Shown piece by piece: positions 49,723 through 58,542 of a DNA stretch of 64,000 nt. The number at the start of each line of letters is the position of its first letter. The first letter of the stretch is position 1. A model generated the notes under the pieces. It ran no database searches. It was not told the origin of the DNA and was given only the letters and a program-made list of their open reading frames with translations. The position numbers were made by a program, and so were the translations under genes. The DNA comes from Magnetococcales bacterium (lineage in GTDB: Bacteria > Pseudomonadota > Magnetococcia > Magnetococcales > UBA8363), in assembly GCA_002753515.1 (NCBI GenBank), contig PEAK01000007.1, positions 1 through 64,000 of the forward strand, written 5' to 3'.

Positions 49723-51051
49723 TCATACCAGGCGCCCCCTCAGGGAGTTGGGCAGACCCTCGATGATCTCCACCGCCACCATCTGACCGATACATGCCGG
49801 ATCGGCGGCGAAATTCACCCGGCGGTTGCCCCGGGTTCGACCCATGACCATGCCACTGCCCAGTCGTGACGTTGTTTCAACCAGGATTTCCTCCCGTCTG
49901 CCGACCTGTAGGCGATTGTTTTCCAGTTGTATCCGGTTCAGATGTTCCTGAAGAATCGCCAAGCGCCGCCGTCCCGTTTCCAGGGGTACCTGGAACGCCA
50001 TGGAAGCCGCTGCGGTGTTCGGTCGGGGTGAAAACAAAAACGAATAGGCATGATCGAAGCGGATCTCCTCGATCAAGGCCAGGGTCTCGTTGAAATCCGC
50101 ATCGGTTTCGCCGGGAAACCCGACAATGAAGTCGGAGGCCAGGGTCATGTCGGGGTGGACGCGCCGTAACTTTTGCGCCCATTGCCGATAGTGGTCCACG
50201 GAATGCCCCCGCAACATGGCCTGAAGCACGGCATCGGAACCGGATTGAATGGGGAGGTGCAGGTAGGGACACAACGCCGCAACCTCAGCGAACGCTTGCA
50301 ACAAATCATCGTTCATATCCGCCGGATGCGATGTGACGAAGCGGATCCTTTTGACAGACGCCATCCGCCCCACCTCGCGGATCAGGAGTGCCAAGTCAAA
50401 CATGGTTTTGTCATCATCCATGGCCCGATAGGCATTGACATTTTGCCCGAGGAGTTGAATCTCCACGGCACCATGATCGAGACAGACCCTGACTTCCTCC
50501 AGGACGTCCGCCACCGGACGGCTCCATTCCCGACCCCGGGTGTAGGGAACGACGCAATAGGAACAAAAACGGTTGCACCCCTCCTGAATGGTAACCGAGG
50601 CCACCGGACCCCGGTGACCCGTTTCGGGCAAGGCATCGAACTTGTCCACCGCCTCGGCGTCGATGGCACACAATCTGCGACCACCATCCGCCAATTGCTC
50701 CAACATCCTGGGCAATTCATGATAATTTTGCGGTCCGAACACCAGATCGACAAACGGTGCCCGGCGAAAGATTTCCGCACCATCGGCCTGGCCGACACAG
50801 CCGCCAACGGCAAAAACAACCTGACCAACCGGGTCGCGCCGCTCCAGCAATTTTTTCACCCGCCCCAATTCGGAAAACAACTTTTCCTCAGCCTTTTCGC
50901 GAATATGGCACGTGTTAAAAATAATCAGGTCGGCGCTGTCTGGGGTGGACACCACATGCATGCCGTGACTCCGTCGCAATAAATCGGCGATGCGTCCGGC
51001 GTCATACACATTCATCTGACAGCCAAAATTTTTTATGAAAAGATTTTTCAA
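49723..51051 (-). CDS. miaB: tRNA-2-methylthio-N6-dimethylallyladenosine synthase
   Basis: 442 aa, with a TTG start overlapping the coaD stop (TTGA). Three domains: UPF0004 with Cys ligands in NFGCQMNVYDAG (about 8-19), NTCHIREKAEEK and GGCVGQADG; radical SAM with CNRFCSYCVVPYTRGRE (about 159-175); C-terminal TRAM (VETTSRLGSGMVMGRTRGN). It methylthiolates i6A37 of tRNA. Directly coupled to coaD. Confidence 0.95.
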   Translation of the reverse strand: MKNLFIKNFGCQMNVYDAGRIADLLRRSHGMHVVSTPDSADLIIFNTCHIREKAEEKLFSELGRVKKLLERRDPVGQVVFAVGGCVGQADGAEIFRRAPFVDLVFGPQNYHELPRMLEQLADGGRRLCAIDAEAVDKFDALPETGHRGPVASVTIQEGCNRFCSYCVVPYTRGREWSRPVADVLEEVRVCLDHGAVEIQLLGQNVNAYRAMDDDKTMFDLALLIREVGRMASVKRIRFVTSHPADMNDDLLQAFAEVAALCPYLHLPIQSGSDAVLQAMLRGHSVDHYRQWAQKLRRVHPDMTLASDFIVGFPGETDADFNETLALIEEIRFDHAYSFLFSPRPNTAAASMAFQVPLETGRRRLAILQEHLNRIQLENNRLQVGRREEILVETTSRLGSGMVMGRTRGNRRVNFAADPACIGQMVAVEIIEGLPNSLRGRLV

Positions 51052-51554
51052 GCCGTCTCAAGACCCTGGCGTAAGGATGGATACCTGGATTGCAGCGCCG
51101 TCAACACCACCGGCGGGACGAACGGTGACACATCACCTTGCATCTTGGCAATTTCTTTGACAAGCCTTGAAGAGATATAAGTCGTCGTTTCGCTGGCCAT
51201 GAGAAAAACCGTCTCCACCCGGGGGTTGAGTTTGCGATTCATGGCCGCCATTTGAAATTCATATTCAAAATCGGAAACGGCCCGTAATCCCCGGAGGATG
51301 GTACAAGCACCTATTTTTTCAACGAAATGGATCAGCAACCCTTCCATACGGCAGGTTTTGACGCGTGGCAACCCCTTGGTGGACGACTCCAGGAACGCCA
51401 TCCGTTCGTCCACGGAAAACAGCGCGGTTTTGCTGGTGTTGTCGGCAATGGCGACCACCACCTCGTCAAACAGGAGATGCCCCCTGGTGATCACATCCAG
51501 ATGTCCCAACGTGACGGGATCGAATGTTCCGGGATAAACAGCTATTTTTCTCAT
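51048..51554 (-). CDS. coaD: Phosphopantetheine adenylyltransferase
   Basis: 168 aa. Nucleotidyltransferase motifs YPGTFDPVTLGHLDVI (about 7-22, with TxxxH-type GHLD) and the ISSRLVKEIA-type C-terminal motif (about 126-137) are intact. It converts 4'-phosphopantetheine to dephospho-CoA. Starts 6 bp after rsmD and overlaps miaB by four bases. Confidence 0.95.
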   Translation of the reverse strand: MRKIAVYPGTFDPVTLGHLDVITRGHLLFDEVVVAIADNTSKTALFSVDERMAFLESSTKGLPRVKTCRMEGLLIHFVEKIGACTILRGLRAVSDFEYEFQMAAMNRKLNPRVETVFLMASETTTYISSRLVKEIAKMQGDVSPFVPPVVLTALQSRYPSLRQGLETA

Positions 51555-51560
51555 GTTAAG

Positions 51561-52151
51561 TCACTTCTTCCCATCGGTCTTGACAAAAATGGAAATACGG
51601 GTATCACCGTAGCTCCGGTATTGCAATGGCTCCCATGCAGAAAAATCTTTCAACGATGCCCCGGCCTCGTGTTCCACCACCGCCAGGGAACCGGGAATGA
51701 TACACGATACCGCCTCCAGTGCGCTCAATGTTTCCGGTATCAGGTTACGATGGTAGGGGGGGTCCAGAAATACGATGGAAGAGTTTTTTTCCCCTTGGTG
51801 CCGACATTGAAAAAAATGTTCGATGCGCGTCAACGTGGCATCGTGAATCGCCGAACCCTGGATAACGGTGGCCAGATCCTGCCAACGCAATCGGCCAACA
51901 TTGTGCTGAACCGTTGTGCAGGCGACGGGGCTCAGATCAACAAACGCCGCTTTGGCAGCCCCCCGGCTGAGGGCCTCCAAACCCAACAAACCGCTTCCGG
52001 CGAACAGATCCCAAATCCAGGCCCCTGACAACCGTTCACCCAGGATGCTGAACACCGCCTCACGCACCCGACCGGTCGTGGGTCGCACATCGTGCCCCAC
52101 CGGAACCCGGACCACGTGTCCGCGATGCTGTCCCCCGGAAATCCGAACCAT
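51561..52151 (-). CDS. rsmD: 16S rRNA (guanine966-N2)-methyltransferase
   Basis: 196 aa. MVRISGGQHRGHVVRVP at the start is typical. SAM motif I is IWDLFAGSGLLGLEALSRGA (about 45-64). The catalytic motif is IVFLDPPYH (about 122-130). It methylates G966 of 16S rRNA. Followed closely by coaD, a very common pair in bacteria. Confidence 0.94.
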   Translation of the reverse strand: MVRISGGQHRGHVVRVPVGHDVRPTTGRVREAVFSILGERLSGAWIWDLFAGSGLLGLEALSRGAAKAAFVDLSPVACTTVQHNVGRLRWQDLATVIQGSAIHDATLTRIEHFFQCRHQGEKNSSIVFLDPPYHRNLIPETLSALEAVSCIIPGSLAVVEHEAGASLKDFSAWEPLQYRSYGDTRISIFVKTDGKK

Positions 52152-52179
52152 GATTGATGAACCGTCAGGTTGTCATCGC

Positions 52180-52875
52180 TCAAAACGCCTCAGTGAGCTG
52201 CTGGTTGAGACGATCAATGAATTCGACCAGGTGCTTGATGATCGCATCCCGTGCCGCCTCGATTGCCGCAAGGCTATCGCCACCCTTGAGCATCAACACC
52301 TCCCATTCGGCATCCACTTCCATTTCCGGGGACTCCCCCAGCAAAGCCTCCACTTTGGCAACCATGTCTTCCACACGCAAGCTCAAACGATCGATCACCA
52401 TTTCCTTGAATCGTATACGCAAGGAGGGGCTGAGAGTCGGCAATATATCGCTGCTCAGGCGCAGGACGACGGTCGTTTTCTTTTGCTTGCTGAAAATGAT
52501 TTTGAGAAGATCCCTACTCAGACGAAACTGCGACTGCCCGGGGGTCGTCGTGGACGGGGGATGGACAATGACGTTCGTAATGCGTTTGCGTCCGGTCAGA
52601 AAGGCCACTTCCCCAAAAAAATCCCCCGGCTCCAATTGCATCATGGGCACCCCGGCCCCCTCCTTGACGACACTGGCGAACCCATGGAGCAAAACGAACA
52701 GGGCACGATCCACACCCCCCTCCTGAATCAAGAACTCCCCGGTATCGTAACCAAGAATGGCGAGGTTATCGCCAACGAATCCTTTGACCTCATCCTCCTC
52801 AAGAAAAGAGAAAAGCCCAAGAGTCCTAACAATTTCCTGGATTTGTACCGCAGTCAGATGGTTATACAGGATCAC
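52180..52875 (-). CDS. Cyclic-nucleotide-binding domain protein without DNA-binding domain
   Basis: 231 aa, GTG start six bases after AGGAGG. Residues about 15-130 form a cNMP-binding barrel with the phosphate cassette MMQLEPGDFFGEVAFLTGRKR (split, about 78-98). The second half is helical (LRIRFKEMVIDRLSLRVEDMVAKVEALLG) with no helix-turn-helix, kinase or channel part. The arginine that usually contacts the cyclic phosphate is seen as GRKR. It may be a regulatory or scaffold protein; partners unknown. First gene before rsmD, 28 bp apart. Confidence 0.82.
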   Translation of the reverse strand: MILYNHLTAVQIQEIVRTLGLFSFLEEDEVKGFVGDNLAILGYDTGEFLIQEGGVDRALFVLLHGFASVVKEGAGVPMMQLEPGDFFGEVAFLTGRKRITNVIVHPPSTTTPGQSQFRLSRDLLKIIFSKQKKTTVVLRLSSDILPTLSPSLRIRFKEMVIDRLSLRVEDMVAKVEALLGESPEMEVDAEWEVLMLKGGDSLAAIEAARDAIIKHLVEFIDRLNQQLTEAF

Positions 52876-53108
52876 AGGTGGCCTCCTGACGCCCCGGTAA
52901 TACCCCTAGCCAAGCGAATACCAACAACACGCCGGGAGTATAACACGCTCGTCCAAGGAAATCGATGGAAACAGCCCTTTCCCCCACCCACATCGCCCCT
53001 CTCGCAACAACGCCCGTTTGTAAACGGTCAACCGGTTTGGTATCGTAGACCCAAGGGGTCCGTTCCAGACCTGTCCAGCCGCTGCCAATCGCCCTTTGGA
53101 GGTAAACA

Positions 53109-53726
53109 ATGCTGATTGACCTGAGTACCCTGTCCGCCAACCAAGTCTATCACACCGTGACGCAAACCTTGATCCCACGCCCCATTGCCTGGGTATTGAC
53201 TGAAAATCAATCGAAATCCTTCAATATCGCCCCGTTTTCCTATTTCAATGCCGTTTCCAGCGAGCCACCCCTGCTCATGCTCTCCATCGGCCTGAAAAAA
53301 GACGGCTCCCCCAAGGATACCCGGCGCAATATTTTGGAACGGAAACATTTTGTCGTGCATATCGCTTCCGTCAACCTGGTGGAAGCCCTCAACAATTCAT
53401 CCGCCGAACTCCCCGAGGACGTATCCGAAGTAGAGAGGGAAAACCTGACCCTGGCTGAATTCCCCGGTTTCCCCCTGCCCCGCATTTCCGGCTGCAAGGT
53501 TGCCTTTGCCTGCCGGTTTCATGAGGTGCAGGAGATTGGCAAGATTCGTCAGGCCCTGATATTCGGTGAAATCCAGACCATTTTTGTCGACGATAGCGCC
53601 GTGGTCAAGGACAGCAAGGGGCGCATGCGGGTGGACAGCACGGCCATCAGCCCGCTTTCCCGATTGGGACCAGGGGAATACGCGGAATTCGGCAAGCTTC
53701 TCCGCCTTCCCATCCCCACGGCTTGA
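53109..53726 (+). CDS. Flavin-reductase-like FMN-binding split-barrel protein
   Basis: 205 aa with GGAGGTAAACA before the ATG. TLIPRPIAWVLTENQSKSFNIAPFSYFNAVSSEPPLLMLSIG (split, about 20-62) is the FMN-binding segment. DTRRNILERKHFVVHIAS (about 69-86) is characteristic of the flavin-reductase-like family. Usually binds FMN and reduces it or acts as a partner of monooxygenases; the specific reaction is unknown. It stands alone and is followed by the MITE at 53744. Confidence 0.88.
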   Translation: MLIDLSTLSANQVYHTVTQTLIPRPIAWVLTENQSKSFNIAPFSYFNAVSSEPPLLMLSIGLKKDGSPKDTRRNILERKHFVVHIASVNLVEALNNSSAELPEDVSEVERENLTLAEFPGFPLPRISGCKVAFACRFHEVQEIGKIRQALIFGEIQTIFVDDSAVVKDSKGRMRVDSTAISPLSRLGPGEYAEFGKLLRLPIPTA

Positions 53727-53743
53727 CACGTTCGACCCATTAA

Positions 53744-53896
53744 TTCTACTTTGTCACATTAGAATATACGCTCTGGATCCCCGCTTTCGCGGGGATGACG
53801 AAGCAGAAAATCCGTTGAAAAAAGGTAACCGTCATTCCCGCAAAAGCGGGAATCCAGAGGCCACAAACTTCGAACTGGAAATGTGACAAAGTAGAA
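53744..53896. mobile_element. MITE-like element with TTAA flanks
   Basis: Terminal inverted repeats TTCTACTTTGTCACATT / AATGTGACAAAGTAGAA, bounded on both sides by TTAA (53740-53743 and 53897-53900), a probable target duplication. Inside are two hairpin arms shared with the palindromic family (GATCCCCGCTTTCGCGGGGA and TCATTCCCGCAAAAGCGGGA). No ORF. Its ends equal the insertion-sequence end at 105-124. Confidence 0.8.
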
Positions 53897-53927
53897 TTAA
53901 GAACGGTCATGACGCCCCCGCAGCCGA

Positions 53928-54698
53928 TCAATAGCGGTGGTTGGACGACGAAAAGGGGGATTGGAGAAAAGGGGGCCGACGACCAACCAAGCCTTCCAAC
54001 AGGATCAATTCCTCATCGGTATGGTCGATCATGGGGGCTTTCTCGCTGCTGGCCCTCCCCGAGGCATTGTCTTGGATATAACGTGGGCTTTCGTGGTGTT
54101 TGGTGGTCACGGTATCCCGGAGCGTGGGATCCTTGACAGAGCGTATATCGGCCCGTCCATAGCACGTACACAGATAGGTCCGCTCACGTTGGTAACTCAG
54201 GTAGGCTGCCGTTCCCCGGATGCCAATGACGGCATTGGGGGTCTTCAAGGTACGCAAGCCGGGGTTGAATACGGCCAACACCCCACCCCCCTTCAAGGTG
54301 AACCCCAGGGAGGAATGCGCCGCCACCTTGACGCCGGCCCCCCCTGGCGGCTCGGCATCCGAGACGTGCTCGGGTTCACCCATGGCCAACGGGCGGGGCA
54401 GCAGCAACAATTCGCTCAACTCGCGGACGAGAAACGCATCCGCCCCCATGACGAAAGTCAATCGCGCCCCTTTTCCAGTGTGGATCACACCACCTGGAAC
54501 GAGCATCATCCCGGACTTGAGACGCGCCCCATCCAAAAAAACGTCCCCCTCCAGATCCACGACCCCCTGCTCCGAAGCAGACAATCGGGTCGAGGAACAC
54601 CCCGAAAGCAGGGGGGTCAAACCAAAGCCGTTGATCCCCAAAACCCAGGCAATTCCCTTTACCAACGTCCGGCGCTGCACACCATGCGTCCAATCCAT
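53928..54698 (-). CDS. FecR-domain protein with Tat signal and lipobox
   Basis: 256 aa, AGGAGA before the ATG. The N-terminus QRRTLVKGIAWVLGINGFGL has a twin arginine and a hydrophobic stretch ending LLSGCSS (Cys about 34), so a Tat-exported lipoprotein is likely. The FecR core is LKSGMMLVPGGVIHTGKGARLTF and LKTPNAVIGIRGTAAYLS (about 150-168). The C-terminal quarter is hydrophilic, ending in PPFLQSPFSSSNHRY. Two cysteines follow the core (YLCTCYG). No FecI-type sigma factor or TonB receptor is adjacent, so this is not a classical Fec system. Confidence 0.8.
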   Translation of the reverse strand: MDWTHGVQRRTLVKGIAWVLGINGFGLTPLLSGCSSTRLSASEQGVVDLEGDVFLDGARLKSGMMLVPGGVIHTGKGARLTFVMGADAFLVRELSELLLLPRPLAMGEPEHVSDAEPPGGAGVKVAAHSSLGFTLKGGGVLAVFNPGLRTLKTPNAVIGIRGTAAYLSYQRERTYLCTCYGRADIRSVKDPTLRDTVTTKHHESPRYIQDNASGRASSEKAPMIDHTDEELILLEGLVGRRPPFLQSPFSSSNHRY

Positions 54699-54737
54699 GA
54701 TATCTCCTGGAGAAGCATCACAACACGTTCACTCGGG

Positions 54738-55028
54738 TCAGTGCGATGGGAACATCTTGAGAATGGCTATTATGAACATCGCTTGGCCGGTGGCCACGCC
54801 AAACATCCACTTGATGGTCTCGGCCTTGGACTCGGCGATTTTAGCTTCAAGTTTGAGTTCGAGCTGCCGAAGGTCACCTTTCGTGGCCAACTCCTTAAGC
54901 CGGGTTTCTTCCACTTGCTGCACAAAACCTGTTTGAGCATCCGCCAGCGCCTCGGCTTGACGCTCCTCAAACCCGGCAGCTTTGAGGGTCTTGATATATT
55001 TGTGGGTATCGAACGTAATGGTTGTCAA
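54738..55028 (-). CDS. DUF1640-like membrane coiled-coil protein, 96 aa
   Basis: TTG start at 55028 with AAGGAG eight bases upstream. TITFDTHKYIKTLKAAGFEERQAEAL is the family N-terminus, followed by a short coiled coil and the conserved anchor AETIKWMFGVATGQAMFIIA (about 68-87), ending ILKMFPSH. A very close paralogue lies directly upstream (55125-55448). The anchor block is almost the same in both. Confidence 0.85.
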   Translation of the reverse strand: MTTITFDTHKYIKTLKAAGFEERQAEALADAQTGFVQQVEETRLKELATKGDLRQLELKLEAKIAESKAETIKWMFGVATGQAMFIIAILKMFPSH

Positions 55029-55124
55029 GTCGGCTCTCCTTGGAACTCAGGGGGGCTGTCGGACATAAGCATAGCACCGTTTTCGTCCCTTGACAAATTC
55101 CGTGGCCTTCCCACAACCGCGATA

Positions 55125-55448
55125 TCAATGCGACGGGAACATTTTGAGAATGGCGATGATGAACATCACTTGGCCTGTCGCCACCCCAAACATCCATTTG
55201 ATGGTTTCGGCTTTGGCAGTTTCAATGTCTTTGCGCAATTCAGACTTAATGGTCAATTCAAGTTCCTTGAGATCCCGTTTGGTGGCCATTTCAAGTTCCT
55301 TGAGATCCTTTCGCGTGGCCAGTTCATCCAAGTTCGTTTTAAAGATGCTGGAAAGCGTTTTAGCCTGAACTTCGGCCTGCTCTTCGGTAAACCCGACAGA
55401 TTTCAATTCCTTGATGTATGCATGCGTATCGAAGGTGATGGTGGTCAT
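55125..55448 (-). CDS. DUF1640-like membrane coiled-coil protein, 107 aa
   Basis: ATG at 55448 with GGAG eight bases upstream. Same plan as the neighbour: TITFDTHAYIKELKSVGFTEEQAEVQ, a coiled coil with three TKRDLKELE-type repeats (about 45-75), then AETIKWMFGVATGQVMFIIA and ILKMFPSH. It appears to be the tandem parent or daughter of 54738-55028, with a coil longer by about 11 residues. Confidence 0.85.
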   Translation of the reverse strand: MTTITFDTHAYIKELKSVGFTEEQAEVQAKTLSSIFKTNLDELATRKDLKELEMATKRDLKELELTIKSELRKDIETAKAETIKWMFGVATGQVMFIIAILKMFPSH

Positions 55449-55592
55449 TTCCAAATCTCCAGAAACATGGATTGCGAAATCAGCGTATCACGTCCCCCAA
55501 GCAAACGACAATCAATTTGAAGCGGTGGCATGGAAGTCAAAAGCCACCAGGGAAAACTTGGTGGCTTTGCTGTAACCCCCGCGTAACCCCAA

Positions 55593-55630
55593 ACAAAAAC
55601 AGAATAAATAAGGCCACCCGAAGGTGGCCT
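55593..55630 (-). terminator. Rho-independent terminator after tRNA-Leu
   Basis: On the minus strand, AGGCCACC-TTCG-GGTGGCCT (55611-55630) is followed by TATTTATTCTGTTTTT. It is 19 bp from the tRNA 3' end. A second inverted repeat, AAAGCCACC / GGTGGCTTT (55540-55548 and 55560-55568), lies a little further on. Confidence 0.85.
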
Positions 55631-55648
55631 GTAACTCTTTGTTTTATT

Positions 55649-55735
55649 TGGTGCCCGCGACCGGACTTGAACCGGTACGACCTTACGGTCAACGGATTTT
55701 AAGTCCGTTGCGTCTGCCTATTCCGCCACGCGGGC
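55649..55735 (-). tRNA. tRNA-Leu (anticodon UAA)
   Basis: 87 nt including encoded CCA (55649-55651). Acceptor GCCCGCG / CGCGGGC, anticodon loop CTTAAAA with anticodon TAA, a long variable arm (TGACCGTAAGGTCG) and T-loop GGTTCAAGTCC. All arms pair well. Confidence 0.97.
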
Positions 55736-55909
55736 CGATGGGATGGGATGCCTCATGCATTTCGTATCTATAGAAGTTTTGATGATGTCTTGATGATGTT
55801 TTAAGTATGATACGAGAACATCGCCCCACACTGCTAAACGCGAGTATAATCCACATCACCCGGCAATGCCAAAGGAAAGCGATGCCCCAGGGGGCATTCC
55901 ACCACGACC

Positions 55910-57346
55910 CTATTGCTGGCGAAACTTGCGGAACTCCTCCTTGAACCGTTTCAGCTCGGCCTGGGCGATGTCATGTTCCCGATCCGTTTTCAAAAAACGG
56001 TTGATCGCTTCGTTGTAGTGGAAGAGCGCCATTTTATCATCCATGAGCAAGGCGAAGTAGCGCGCCATGGCCAAATGGGCATGTCCCAACCGTTCACGTT
56101 GCCCTTCCACGACCCCGAGTTGATACTGGTACACCGGCACCGTGGGCCGCTCCACGGTCAACCGACGCAATAGTTTCCCCGCCTCCTCCAGCTTTCCCCC
56201 ATCACTCAGACTCAAGGAGAGGCGATAACGCATATCCGGGTCATCCGGTTTGCGGGCCAGGGCCGAAGTGAAGAGTTTCTCCGCCGCGCCAGGCTGTCCC
56301 TTTTCAAGGAGCAACAAACCTTTTTCCCGCAATATGTAGGGATCATTGGGATGAAGGGCCAACAACTTCTCCAGGAGGCCGCTGGCCTTCTGCGTTTCAC
56401 CGGCATAACGGTACACAATGGCCAAACCATACTGCGAAGGCCAATCATCGGGGTCTTTTTTCAGTCGGGCATTAAAAATGGATTCGGCTTCCTTGGGATC
56501 GGTTTCCGTACTGGCCAACAGCACGGCTTGCACCCTTTTCAAAGCGGCAACATCCATTTTGGGTCGATTGACCTTGGCCACGGTCACCGTTGCCACCGTG
56601 CGTTCCGCGTCCAACACCCGTTCCACGCTCAAGGGATGCGTCAAAAGGTAGGGGGCGGGAAGACTGGCCTTGCGTTGTTCCTCCAGGAGATGTCGCATAA
56701 AAGAGCCCATGCCGCCCGGATCGTAACCCGAGGCCGCCAAATAGCGTATCCCCAAACGATCCGCCTGGCTCTCCTTCTCGCGCATGGAATCGAGCATGAC
56801 GGTTTGAGCGGCGGCGGAACCACCGATGACACCCGCTTCGGCAAGGCTGCTGTTTCTAGCCACAGCGCCAGCGGTAATGCCGACGATGGCGGCCAACAGG
56901 GCCTGAATGGAGGCGGAACGCATTTCGCTCTGCATGCGCAGATGGTGTCCGGCAGCCAAATGGGCTGTTTCGTGCGCCATGACGCTGGCCAGCTCTTCAG
57001 GGGATGCACATTCGAGAACCAGGCCGCTGTTAAAAACCAAATGGCCATTCGGCAGGGCCATGGCGTTCAACTGGTTATTGAGGATGACGTGGAAATGCAC
57101 CGATTCCTCTTGAAGACCGGCTGCCCGAACCAGGGGCTTGCCCAAGGTTTCCAGGAGATCCGCGATTTCGGGACTATCCACCACCACCACCGCCGGCTCT
57201 TTCTTCTCCCCCGGTTCGGCATGGGCTCCACTGGCCGCAATCCCTGCCGCCAACAGGACCAGCAGGACAACACCCGGTAATCGACAGGGAAGTCGCTTGG
57301 CAACCAGAGAAGCGAAAAGGAACCGGACGCCATCCATGTTAAGCAC
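55910..57346 (-). CDS. M48-family metalloprotease with C-terminal TPRs (BepA/LoiP-like)
   Basis: 478 aa, GTG start seven bases after GGGAGG. Signal peptide (about 24-44, ending GAHA). Protease domain (about 55-260) with zinc site HETAH (His125, Glu126, His129) and third ligand in REKESQADRLGIRYLAASGYDP (about 190-210). A Gly/Ala-rich segment at about 150-180 may touch the membrane. The C-terminal half (about 285-470) has five TPR units. BepA-type proteins act in the periplasm on outer-membrane protein assembly (known of family). Convergent with the tRNA region, divergent from the fliJ-like gene. Confidence 0.92.
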   Translation of the reverse strand: MLNMDGVRFLFASLVAKRLPCRLPGVVLLVLLAAGIAASGAHAEPGEKKEPAVVVVDSPEIADLLETLGKPLVRAAGLQEESVHFHVILNNQLNAMALPNGHLVFNSGLVLECASPEELASVMAHETAHLAAGHHLRMQSEMRSASIQALLAAIVGITAGAVARNSSLAEAGVIGGSAAAQTVMLDSMREKESQADRLGIRYLAASGYDPGGMGSFMRHLLEEQRKASLPAPYLLTHPLSVERVLDAERTVATVTVAKVNRPKMDVAALKRVQAVLLASTETDPKEAESIFNARLKKDPDDWPSQYGLAIVYRYAGETQKASGLLEKLLALHPNDPYILREKGLLLLEKGQPGAAEKLFTSALARKPDDPDMRYRLSLSLSDGGKLEEAGKLLRRLTVERPTVPVYQYQLGVVEGQRERLGHAHLAMARYFALLMDDKMALFHYNEAINRFLKTDREHDIAQAELKRFKEEFRKFRQQ

Positions 57347-57561
57347 TGGGCAACCTCCCGAAACAAGGCATAATTATTGCTGTCAAACAGCCAACCGATT
57401 TCAGGTGCCCTCCTCGTAGCGGATATGCGCGGGGAGTCAGCCATGCCACCGACATCGGGGGACCATTTTCACCCATGGTGCACATTTTTGCGAGCATTAA
57501 TTATGAAATGGCGGTATCTTTTCACGGGTATGGGGTGTGATTCCATCGAGGGTTGATGACC

Positions 57562-57993
57562 ATGAACCGCTTCCAACGCCTGGTGGAACTGCGAAAAATT
57601 CGTGAAGAATCCGCCGCTGACGCCTTTGCCAGAGCCCAGGGGCGTATTCAGAAAAACTTGGACGAAATGGCCACACTGGACCGGGAAACCGAATCCGAAA
57701 AACAGTCGGCCAAAGAAAATCTCGTTTCCGGTTGCACCATTCCGCCGCAGATGTACGAAAATTTTTTTCGCGGCCAGGTTTTTCGTAAACTACGCCTGGA
57801 AGAGCGACAATCCAGGCTGCAAGCAGAAGCCGAGGTGGCGCGACGGGCCTGGCTCGGTGCCCGAACACTGTTGGAACAAGCCAAAAAGTTGGCGGAAAAA
57901 GATGATAAACTGAAGGCTGCGTCAGAGCGACGGAAGGAATCCAAAGAGATGGACATGGTTGGCATCCTTGGCGTCCAGCACTCGGGATCTTGA
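57562..57993 (+). CDS. fliJ: FliJ-like flagellar export chaperone
   Basis: 143 aa from ATG 57562, nine bases after GAGGG (57548-57552); another ATG at 57556 is too close. Entirely helical with FQRLVELRKIREESAADAFARAQGRI at the start, the hallmark of FliJ, and long Arg/Glu/Ala-rich coiled coils to the end. FliJ binds the export ATPase FliI and helps load substrates; fliI is not in the window. Followed by the motE-like gene 27 bp later. Confidence 0.75.
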   Translation: MNRFQRLVELRKIREESAADAFARAQGRIQKNLDEMATLDRETESEKQSAKENLVSGCTIPPQMYENFFRGQVFRKLRLEERQSRLQAEAEVARRAWLGARTLLEQAKKLAEKDDKLKAASERRKESKEMDMVGILGVQHSGS

Positions 57994-58020
57994 GATTGCG
58001 GTCAGGTACAGGAGGGATCC

Positions 58021-58542
58021 TTGAACCAAAATGGCAAAAACCAATGGCTCATCATGGGGCTGAGCGGATTAGTCGGGCTGTTCGGCCTGCACGTTTCAGG
58101 TTGGGCGGGAGACGAGGGAAAGGTGTCGCAAGACCCCCTGCACCTTCTGGAATCCATTGAAAAACGTCGAACACAATTGGATGACCAAGCCAAAAAGCTT
58201 GAAATTCGCGAGCAGGATCTCAAACGCCTTGAAGAACGACTGGCCAGCCGTATCGAAGCCATGGAAAAATTACGGGACACCATCCGTGGCGATCTGGAGA
58301 AGGAAAAACAATCGGATGACAGCAACATCACCCGTTTGGGTAAAATCTATTCCAGCATGAAACCCAATGCCGCCGCCGAAGGGCTGAAAGCCTTGGACCA
58401 GGAGACCGCAGTCAAAGTGCTGAAGGTCATGCCGGAAAAAGTGGTTGCCAAGATTCTCAACAAAATGGATGTATTGTCGGCGGGAAAATTGGCCGATGAA
58501 TTGGGCATGCCCATCGCCGATAAAAGACGGCGCGTCGAATAA
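58021..58542 (+). CDS. MotE-like flagellar motor chaperone (MgtE N-like domain)
   Basis: 173 aa with a TTG start five bases after AGGAGG. Signal/anchor segment (about 10-30), then a coiled coil (about 42-95, KKLEIREQDLKRLEERLASR). The C-terminal globular part LGKIYSSMKPNAAAEGLKALDQETAVKVLKVMPEKVVAKILNKM (split) is the MgtE-N/MotE type. In alphaproteobacteria MotE assists periplasmic MotC (known). Its place after fliJ and before flagellins supports a flagellar role. Confidence 0.8.
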   Translation: MNQNGKNQWLIMGLSGLVGLFGLHVSGWAGDEGKVSQDPLHLLESIEKRRTQLDDQAKKLEIREQDLKRLEERLASRIEAMEKLRDTIRGDLEKEKQSDDSNITRLGKIYSSMKPNAAAEGLKALDQETAVKVLKVMPEKVVAKILNKMDVLSAGKLADELGMPIADKRRRVE

